From Flavobacteriales bacterium (GTDB lineage Bacteria; Bacteroidota; Bacteroidia; NORP154): DNA of 8,964 bases. Position 1 is the stretch's first letter, and each line of letters begins with the position of its first letter. The position numbers and the translations under genes are program-made. The notes under the pieces are model-generated. The model was not told where the DNA came from. It saw only the letters and a list, made by a program, of their open reading frames with translations, and did not search any database. Shown piece after piece: positions 1-5,620 of this stretch. The stretch spans positions 1 through 8,964 of the forward strand of contig DTSC01000296.1 in NCBI GenBank assembly GCA_012965625.1, given 5' to 3'.

Positions 1-1
1 G

Positions 2-745
2 CTGTCAGATAGTATTTTTCCTAAGATAAAAAGAAGTGGGTATAAGCTGATCGACACAAGCATTAATCCAGTAATAAAATTAGCACTATTAGAGAAAATA
101 TTAAATAGTTCGTCTTTTGGTTTTTTGCGAGTACTTGGGCGCAAATACTATGCTCTTGATTTTCATAATGAATATGTCATAGGAGATGGCGGCCATGCCG
201 AATGGCGGATAAAAAAGAATAGTTTTTACAACAATGACAAAATGGGAGATGCTTCAAGTGCTTCCCGGATTTTGAATTTTTACAGAGAGCACCCTCTTTT
301 AATGTTCAAATTAATGTGGAAGAATTTAAATGCAGGGTTTTCACATTTCAATTACCTTTGGGTAATACTTCTTTTGATTATTACAGAGGGCACCATAAAT
401 CTTTCAAATAAGCTCATAAGATGGCAGTGGTTTGGAAAAGCTTTGAGGGTTTTAGCTTTGCCATTCATTCTTCTCCCTGTATATTATCCGCTTTCAGACA
501 ACAGCTTTATCCCCATTTCATTATTAGTCATTACTGCTTTATTGGTACTCAGGTTTTTATACAAAGGCAAGCAAATTACCTATTCTGTCCCTCCAATATT
601 TCTATTTGTGTTAATAAATTTTGTTTTTTTCTCGATAATTGCAAAAGGTGAATCACAATGGACTCAAGTTATGGATTTTCTTATTGTTCTAACGGCGATG
701 TATTATTTATTACAATTCCTGAACATTAAACAGAAGATCAAATAA
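2..745 (+). CDS. C-terminal part of a multi-pass membrane protein, possible GT-C glycosyltransferase (partial)
   Basis: The reading frame is open from base 2 to the TAA at 743-745, so the true start lies outside the window; a TTG at 125 is only an internal codon and there is no reason to begin there. The fragment of 247 residues has a soluble stretch of about 115 residues, then about five hydrophobic helices (from about base 350 to the end) and a short basic tail. The segment before the first helix, with FYREHPLLMFKLMWKNL, resembles the 'reHP..f..l..kk' stretch found just before the C-terminal helices of many bacterial GT39/PMT-like GT-C glycosyltransferases. The catalytic N-terminal part (acidic motif in the first periplasmic loop) is missing, so the assignment is a family guess. 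The gene meets the Wzm-type permease gene tail to tail, and the two stop regions overlap by 8 bases. Confidence 0.6.
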   Translation: MSDSIFPKIKRSGYKLIDTSINPVIKLALLEKILNSSSFGFLRVLGRKYYALDFHNEYVIGDGGHAEWRIKKNSFYNNDKMGDASSASRILNFYREHPLLMFKLMWKNLNAGFSHFNYLWVILLLIITEGTINLSNKLIRWQWFGKALRVLALPFILLPVYYPLSDNSFIPISLLVITALLVLRFLYKGKQITYSVPPIFLFVLINFVFFSIIAKGESQWTQVMDFLIVLTAMYYLLQFLNIKQKIK

Positions 746-1550
746 TATCTGCCATTTTACCTTCTGTTTTGGTAAAGTAATAGAATCCACTAATTAGCAA
801 AAAGATTACTGGGATTATGCCAATGCAATAATACGCTGAGGGTATTGTACCATCAAACAGAATCCATCTAAAACCTTCAATAACCCCAGCCATTGGATTC
901 AGGTACACAAAAAATGAATATTTACTTGGAATAAGTGTAGCTGGATAAAAAACAGGTGTCAGGAAGATTCCGAAATTAATTAAATAAGGTATAATGTGAT
1001 GAAAATCCCTGAAACGAACAGTTAGCGCACTCAGCCATATTCCTATGGAAAGTGCGACAAAGATATTTACAATGATTAATGCAGGAAGCAGCAAGATTTT
1101 TATTTTTAAGGGAATGCCCCATACTACCACCATAACAAATAAAACAAACAGAGAAATGCCAAATTCTACTAATCCTCCCAATACTTTCGAAAATGGCAAA
1201 ACCAGTTTTGGGAAATATATTTTTTTGATGATACTTTGGGCTTCTAATAATGAGGTGCCGGCTTTGCTGATTAAATAAGAAAAGTAATACCAGTAGATCA
1301 TTCCACTGAAGGCAAATAAGAAATATGGCACATTGCCTGTTTGTACATTGAGTAAATAACTGAAAAAAACGGTATAAATTAATAGACCGGACAATGGACG
1401 TGCTATGCTCCACAAAACGCCTAAAAAAGTTTGAGCATATGTTATTTTCAAATCGCGAATCGCAAATGTATAAATCAATGAACGATTCTCATATGTTTTA
1501 ATCAAATTAGAAATAATTCCAATTTTTACAGTAGCGGATATTCTCTTCAT
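738..1550 (-). CDS. wzm: ABC-2 type polysaccharide export permease (Wzm-like)
   Basis: Membrane subunit of an ABC exporter that moves lipid-linked polysaccharide across the inner membrane. The 270 residues match the usual size and order of the family. A cytoplasmic N-terminal helix is followed by the TYAQTFLGVLW segment (38-47) that leads into the first membrane helix. About six membrane segments follow, near 52-67, 75-95, 117-145, 152-175, 187-202 and 241-260. Conserved family stretches are visible: YFPKLVLP (112-119), VRFRDFHHIIPYL (178-190), TPVFYP (198-203) and LNPMAGVIEGFRW (217-229). The ATG is the first codon after an immediately adjacent in-frame TGA, which fixes the start. No Shine-Dalgarno is seen. 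Its expected partner ATPase lies at 4276-5586 on the same strand, separated by two other genes, whereas Wzm and Wzt genes usually adjoin. The family call is firm; the exported glycan is unknown. Confidence 0.93.
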   Translation of the reverse strand: MKRISATVKIGIISNLIKTYENRSLIYTFAIRDLKITYAQTFLGVLWSIARPLSGLLIYTVFFSYLLNVQTGNVPYFLFAFSGMIYWYYFSYLISKAGTSLLEAQSIIKKIYFPKLVLPFSKVLGGLVEFGISLFVLFVMVVVWGIPLKIKILLLPALIIVNIFVALSIGIWLSALTVRFRDFHHIIPYLINFGIFLTPVFYPATLIPSKYSFFVYLNPMAGVIEGFRWILFDGTIPSAYYCIGIIPVIFLLISGFYYFTKTEGKMADII

Positions 1551-1580
1551 TCAGTACGGGCAGTTGTTTAAAACACCATT

Positions 1581-1613
1581 CGAAGATAAAGCCTTTAATG
1601 ATAACCACACAAA
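1581..1613 (-). promoter_or_regulatory. candidate promoter of the Wzm-type permease gene
   Basis: Read on the minus strand, TTTG (1613-1610) is followed after 21 bases by TATCTTCG (1588-1581). This is one mismatch from the Bacteroidota -7 element TAnnTTTG, with an acceptable distance to the -33 TTTG. Transcription would begin about 25 bases before the ATG at 1550. The call rests on motif reading alone. Confidence 0.4.
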
Positions 1614-1645
1614 TTAATATTATTTCAGTTTTTAAAAGAATAAAT

Positions 1646-1653
1646 TATCTTTG
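1646..1653 (+). promoter_or_regulatory. candidate -7 promoter element for the radical SAM gene
   Basis: TATCTTTG fits the Bacteroidota -7 consensus TAnnTTTG exactly and lies about 100 bases before the start codon in the 200-base divergent region. No good -33 TTG stands 17-23 bases upstream, so it is only a half-match. If it is real, the transcript would have an 85-90-base leader. Confidence 0.33.
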
Positions 1654-1750
1654 AGAGAATGATAGTTCATTTTTTAATCGTTCTCTATTTACAATCTAAC
1701 AAATAAAACTTGTTTTAAAATGAAGCAAACAAAAAAATGTAGACATACGT

Positions 1751-3247
1751 ATGAATGATGTAGAGAATACCGCAATGCTTGATTGTCTTTTAGTATGCCC
1801 AAACTACAAGCTTAATAAAGGCAGTGTTTACAGGAGCCAGCGATTTAATGATCCCCCACTGGGATTGATGGCCCTTGCGTCCTATGTAAGAGAAAAGGGA
1901 CATAGTGTAAAAATCGTTGATTGCAATGTTGAAGCTCGAGGGGTTGAAAATTTTACCAATCACCTCAAAAAAAACTATGTAGATAAAAATATCTCAATAC
2001 GCGTATTTGGATTTACAACCACCACCTTAACAATTAGCACGGCATTTTTAATGGCAAAGGTTTGTAAGGTTTTGTATCCTGAATCAACGGTTGTTTTTGG
2101 CGGAACACATTCTACATTGATGTCTGAAGAATCAATAAATAATGAAAATGTGGATATTGTTGCAAAAGGAGAAGGGGAATTGACTTTGGAAGAGATCCTT
2201 GCTGGCAAAGAATGGAGTGAAATTGATGGAATCGTCTATAAAAACAACCTTGAAAAAGACAAAATAGTGTCTGCAAAGCCAAGGGAGAGGATAAAAAACA
2301 TTGATATCTTGCCATTCCCAGCCTATGATTTAATAGAAATCAGCAGATATAGGCCGGTAACCGGTGCTTATAAAAGATTGCCTGCTATGTTAATGGTATC
2401 CTCAAGAGGATGTCCATGGTCTTGTATTTTTTGTAAAGGTGCTTTTGAACAAAGAGCTACATTCAGATCTGCAGAAAGAATTTATGAAGAGGTCTTGCAT
2501 TTAGTAAATAACTGTGGTATAAAAGAGATTCTTTTTATGGATGATGTCTTTACTGTCAAGAAAAAAAATCTTGCCAAACTTTGTGATTTGTTGATTGAAA
2601 ACAAAATTGACATTACCTGGGTTTGTTTCGCAAGGGTTGATGTAATTGATCTGGAACTTTTACAAAAGATGAAAGATGCTGGTTGTCATCAAATCATGTA
2701 TGGGGTAGAAAACTTTGATCCCGAAGTTTTGAAAACTATAAATAAAAAAATCAGCAAGGATTTAGTATTTCAGGCGGTGCGCTGGACAAAAGAAATTGGC
2801 ATTGATGTAAGACTTAGCTTCCTTGTGGGTAACCCAGGAGATACAGAAGAAATAATTCTTGAAAATATCAGATTAATACGCGAATTAGATCCGGCAATTT
2901 TGGTTGTTTGTATTGTAATGCCATTTCCAGGCACCGCTTTATATACTTGGGCAAAATCAAATGATCGGATTATCACCTATGATTGGGATGAATATTATGG
3001 TGCTAATCCTGTTATGAGGATTGATCACCTATCGACCAGAGATATTAATCGACTATATGCAAAAATGATAAGAAGTTTTTATTTCAGACCTCATTATATT
3101 TTGAGAAAAATATTAAAATCTCATACATGGACTGAAATTGGTATGTTGGCAATAGGTTTCACTGGGCTGGTTGCATTTTCGATTGAAAGGGCAAAAAGAA
3201 ATGCGAAAGGATATACCTTTGCTAAGTTAGTTTCCCAGTTTTGGTAA
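1751..3247 (+). CDS. Cobalamin-binding radical SAM protein (class B methyltransferase-like)
   Basis: Predicted cytoplasmic Fe-S enzyme that cleaves S-adenosylmethionine, in the B12-binding radical SAM superfamily (relatives include BchE- and HpnJ-type enzymes and C/P-methyltransferases). Residues about 9-180 look like a B12-binding Rossmann domain: DCLLVCPN at 11-18, PPLGLMALASYV at 35-46, FGGTHSTL at 116-123 and VDIVAKGEGELTLEEI at 134-149. No DxHxxG motif is seen, as in many members. The radical SAM core begins with SSRGCPWSCIFC, giving the cluster cysteines C221, C225 and C228 (CxxxCxxC). It continues through LFMDDVF (261-267), YGVENFDPEVL (317-327) and SFLVGNPGDT (356-365). A tail of about 65 residues follows. 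The start is uncertain: M1 at 1751, or M9 at 1775, which gives the more typical family N-terminus; neither has a Shine-Dalgarno. Substrate unknown. The gene lies antiparallel between two minus-strand genes of an export locus, suggesting glycan or lipid-carrier tailoring (inference). Confidence 0.93.
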   Translation: MNDVENTAMLDCLLVCPNYKLNKGSVYRSQRFNDPPLGLMALASYVREKGHSVKIVDCNVEARGVENFTNHLKKNYVDKNISIRVFGFTTTTLTISTAFLMAKVCKVLYPESTVVFGGTHSTLMSEESINNENVDIVAKGEGELTLEEILAGKEWSEIDGIVYKNNLEKDKIVSAKPRERIKNIDILPFPAYDLIEISRYRPVTGAYKRLPAMLMVSSRGCPWSCIFCKGAFEQRATFRSAERIYEEVLHLVNNCGIKEILFMDDVFTVKKKNLAKLCDLLIENKIDITWVCFARVDVIDLELLQKMKDAGCHQIMYGVENFDPEVLKTINKKISKDLVFQAVRWTKEIGIDVRLSFLVGNPGDTEEIILENIRLIRELDPAILVVCIVMPFPGTALYTWAKSNDRIITYDWDEYYGANPVMRIDHLSTRDINRLYAKMIRSFYFRPHYILRKILKSHTWTEIGMLAIGFTGLVAFSIERAKRNAKGYTFAKLVSQFW

Positions 3248-3256
3248 AGAGATTAA

Positions 3257-3298
3257 TAACCTGAATCCGAAACAAGGCCTTAAGTTGAAATCAGGTTA
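3257..3298. terminator. inverted repeat between convergent genes, possible bidirectional transcription end
   Basis: TAACCTGA (3257-3264) and TCAGGTTA (3291-3298) form a perfect 8-bp stem around a 26-base loop. The loop holds a second, perfect 8-base palindrome, AAGGCCTT (3274-3281). The repeat fills the gap between the radical SAM stop and the UbiA-like stop, and the right arm includes the latter's stop codon. There is no strong U-tract on either strand, so it is not a classic intrinsic terminator. Position, not tail, is the main argument. Confidence 0.35.
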
Positions 3299-4162
3299 AT
3301 ACAAGTAATGTGCTTTAAATCCTAATAAAGCCATTCCGGCAATAAAATAAAGCCAACGGTATATACTTCTGTAATATATCCTTTTTTTAGAGTTTGTTGT
3401 AAAAGATGCTTGGACTTTAATAAAAATTATTAAATGCAAAGCAAATGCACCCAGAAAAGGGAAAAATTCAATTTCACCAATAATACTTCTTAAATATAAG
3501 CCAAGCCAGTAAACCACAGCTATAGAGAAAAGTGTAAATGAAAGAAATTCAACTTTTTTAATACCCCAAAAAATAGCTCCAGTGTTGATTAATGATTTTT
3601 TGTCTGCTTCGTAGTCAATTACCTCATGATGTAAATGCCCAGCTGCGTAAAGCACAGAAAAATAAATTGATACGAAAATAGAGTGCCATGAAATTGGCAG
3701 AAACACACAATATGCGATATGGAATGCAGTAATTTGAAAAAAGAAATGAATAAAAGTGCCAACGAAAAGTTTGTTTTTTCCTATTGTTGGCAAAGAGTAA
3801 CCAGCTCCTAAAACACCCAATAAAATAATTAACAATATTATTGGCTTATATAAAAAGTATCCCAAGATTGTTGACAGAGAAAAAAGGCATAAAAACCCCA
3901 GCAAATACAAGGAAGGTGAAATTTCATGAAGGGCTTTGAGCCTCTGGTTGTTTATGTCTTCTTTTCTTCCACAATATGCATTAAATGCGTACAATGAACA
4001 CAGCAAGAAAACAGTTAGCAATCCCGTCAATAACAAACGATAACCAACAACATGATTTATTTGGTTTATTGAAAAAACAGCACCGATTAGAAAAAAACCG
4101 GAAAGAATAAACACTTCACCAAACCTAAAAGCTTTGAGGTGTTTTATTAAAGAGGATGGCAT
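3296..4162 (-). CDS. UbiA-superfamily membrane prenyltransferase-like protein
   Basis: An integral membrane protein of 288 residues with about eight or nine helices, the size and hydrophobicity expected for UbiA aromatic/lipid prenyltransferases, which join a prenyl diphosphate to an acceptor in the membrane. The first motif region, NAYCGRKEDINNQR (61-74), aligns with the family's N-x3-D-x3-D loop, but the first Asp is Gly (G65, codon GGA) while N61 and D69 remain. The second motif is intact: DYEADKKSLINTGAIFWG (183-200) supplies D183 and D187 and the usual '..T....G' continuation. YSLP (122-125) matches the conserved YSxP after the fourth helix region. The altered Asp could change diphosphate/Mg binding or mark a non-standard substrate; the protein could also be inactive. 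The gene follows the Wzt-type gene on the same strand with a 113-base gap holding a candidate promoter. The long decaprenylphosphoryl-ribose synthase motif is absent. Superfamily fairly sure, substrate unknown. Confidence 0.8.
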   Translation of the reverse strand: MPSSLIKHLKAFRFGEVFILSGFFLIGAVFSINQINHVVGYRLLLTGLLTVFLLCSLYAFNAYCGRKEDINNQRLKALHEISPSLYLLGFLCLFSLSTILGYFLYKPIILLIILLGVLGAGYSLPTIGKNKLFVGTFIHFFFQITAFHIAYCVFLPISWHSIFVSIYFSVLYAAGHLHHEVIDYEADKKSLINTGAIFWGIKKVEFLSFTLFSIAVVYWLGLYLRSIIGEIEFFPFLGAFALHLIIFIKVQASFTTNSKKRIYYRSIYRWLYFIAGMALLGFKAHYLY

Positions 4163-4191
4163 AGTCTTTAAATGATAACTTCACTTAATTA

Positions 4192-4199
4192 CAAAAGTA
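4192..4199 (-). promoter_or_regulatory. candidate -7 promoter element of the UbiA-like gene
   Basis: On the minus strand this reads TACTTTTG, an exact match to the Bacteroidota -7 consensus TAnnTTTG, 29 bases before the ATG at 4162. No TTG is seen at the expected -33 distance. It would let the UbiA-like gene be transcribed apart from the upstream Wzt-type gene, whose stop is 113 bases before its start. Confidence 0.42.
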
Positions 4200-4275
4200 A
4201 AGAGGGTTTTAATTAAGAGATGAATAGAAATATGATTAACAACAATGCTCGATATTTTATTTTTCATCTTTAAAT

Positions 4276-5586
4276 TTAAACTTTTTCAACACCCCAATTC
4301 AGCGAGGGTCTTAGTGGCCCTGGAAAACGTTTTGTCAAGGGAGTTTCAATTGAATCTTTGTTGATACAAACTTTAAATAACACCACATCAGGCAGGCTTC
4401 GAAATATTTCTTTTTTGTTCTCTACCAGGAAAACATTCATAGTAAACACCCCAATATTAAGATAGTTCCCAGGTATTTCACAAACGGCTTTATATACGCC
4501 CTTTTCATTACAGCTAATTATATCTTTATCCATAACTGTAGTTGAAGCAAAAACATTATTTCCCAAATTGTCATATAAAGTAAATCCAACATCTATCGTG
4601 TTTTGTTCAAGTAGCTTTTGAAAAGAAATCTCAACTTCTATGTCATTTTTAGTATAAATTTCATCTGTCAATTCGCCTTCTCTTCTTTTCACAATTATCT
4701 TTTTTATTCTCGCTGTTTTGTTTCCGGGAGCTGTTTTTATGTCTTTCCATTCCCGACTGTTATTTATTGATATTTCTTTTTCAAAGGACTCATCGTTTGC
4801 TGTATCCTTAGCATCATTCATAGCCAAGTTGTGTGCATCTTCAACATAATCAGATATTAATTCTGAAGGACGGCCCAAAGCTTTTATTTGACCATTTTCC
4901 ATAATAATTGCCCTATTGCACAGATTCAATATTTCACTAAGATTATGGGTCACTAGAATAATAGTTATTCCTTCATTCCTTAATTCGCTGATTTTTTTCA
5001 AGGTTTTTAGTTTGAATTCAGCATCTCCTACTGAAAGTACTTCGTCAAAGATTAGAATGTCGGCAGAAATATGAGCAGCTAAAGAAAATGCAAGACGCAC
5101 ATACATTCCGCTCGAATAGTGTTTTATTGGCAGATCAATAAATTGACCAATTCCGCTAAATTTAATGATCTCTGATATCTTGGTCTTTACTTCATTCCGA
5201 CCCATCCCCAAAATGCTTGCACTCAAAAAGATGTTTTCTTTTCCGGTAAGATCAGGATGAAAACCCATTCCAACTTCAAGTACAGAAGCAATCTTGCCTT
5301 CAATTTCAACTTCACCTTGGGTGGGCTGTGTCACCTCACTAAGGATTTTTAATAATGTGGTTTTGCCTGCGCCATTTCCTCCGAAGATGCCAAGCGTTTC
5401 CCCCTTTTTAATATTTAAGGAGATGTCCTTTAGTGCCCAGAATCCGTTTTTTTTTGAAACATTTCCGCTAATTTTCAAAATAGACATCCCTAAATTTACT
5501 AAACCCTCTGTGAAGCTCTCATTTTGAGGCTTGTCAAGAGAAAAATATTTCGATATATTTTTTATTCTTATCGCAGAATCAGGCAT
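4276..5586 (-). CDS. wzt: Polysaccharide ABC exporter ATPase with C-terminal glycan-binding-type domain (Wzt-like)
   Basis: Cytoplasmic ATPase subunit that drives export of a lipid-linked polysaccharide with a Wzm-type permease. The nucleotide-binding domain spans about residues 5-250. It has Walker A GGNGAGKTT (69-77, K75), the Wzt-type VLEVGMGFHPDLTGKENIF (102-120) in place of a standard Q-loop, ABC signature YSSGM (157-161), Walker B ILIFDE (177-182, catalytic E182) and switch His214. A charged linker (about 250-290) leads to a beta-rich C-terminal domain (about 290-410), as in Wzt_C proteins, where it recognises the modified non-reducing end of the glycan. The 436-residue length fits the two-domain form. 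In-frame stops lie just upstream, so the ATG at 5586 is the first available start. The start is only 34 bases from the divergent TMTC-like gene. The Wzm-type partner is 2.7 kb away rather than adjacent. Family call is firm; the glycan is unknown. Confidence 0.93.
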   Translation of the reverse strand: MPDSAIRIKNISKYFSLDKPQNESFTEGLVNLGMSILKISGNVSKKNGFWALKDISLNIKKGETLGIFGGNGAGKTTLLKILSEVTQPTQGEVEIEGKIASVLEVGMGFHPDLTGKENIFLSASILGMGRNEVKTKISEIIKFSGIGQFIDLPIKHYSSGMYVRLAFSLAAHISADILIFDEVLSVGDAEFKLKTLKKISELRNEGITIILVTHNLSEILNLCNRAIIMENGQIKALGRPSELISDYVEDAHNLAMNDAKDTANDESFEKEISINNSREWKDIKTAPGNKTARIKKIIVKRREGELTDEIYTKNDIEVEISFQKLLEQNTIDVGFTLYDNLGNNVFASTTVMDKDIISCNEKGVYKAVCEIPGNYLNIGVFTMNVFLVENKKEIFRSLPDVVLFKVCINKDSIETPLTKRFPGPLRPSLNWGVEKV

Positions 5587-5620
5587 AATAATTAGTAATA
5601 TTGAAAAATAGCATCATTAA
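5587..5620. promoter_or_regulatory. short divergent region between the Wzt-type and TMTC-like genes
   Basis: Only 34 bases, almost entirely A/T, separate the two divergent start codons. TAATATTG (5596-5603, + strand) is one mismatch from the TAnnTTTG -7 element but has no -33 partner. No promoter was found for the minus-strand gene. Promoter elements probably extend into one or both coding ends. Confidence 0.3.

Noticed and set aside
125..127. TTG as the start of the left-edge gene
   Set aside because: The same frame is open upstream to base 2, so this is an internal Leu codon of a truncated gene.
421..651. 76-codon plus-strand frame inside the left-edge membrane protein
   Set aside because: Fully contained in the longer open frame, which has coherent membrane helices.
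976..1413. 145-codon minus-strand frame inside the Wzm-type gene
   Set aside because: It lies in another frame of a clearly recognised permease gene, and its cysteine/histidine-rich product matches no family I recognise.
3296..4162. Decaprenylphosphoryl-ribose synthase (a UbiA relative of arabinan pathways)
   Set aside because: The characteristic extended NDxxDxExDxxHPxKRxRP motif is absent; only the general UbiA second motif and YSxP fit.
5294..5527. 77-codon plus-strand frame opposite the Wzt-type ATP-binding domain
   Set aside because: It is antisense to the Walker A region of a well-supported gene; its composition is a by-product of the opposite coding strand.
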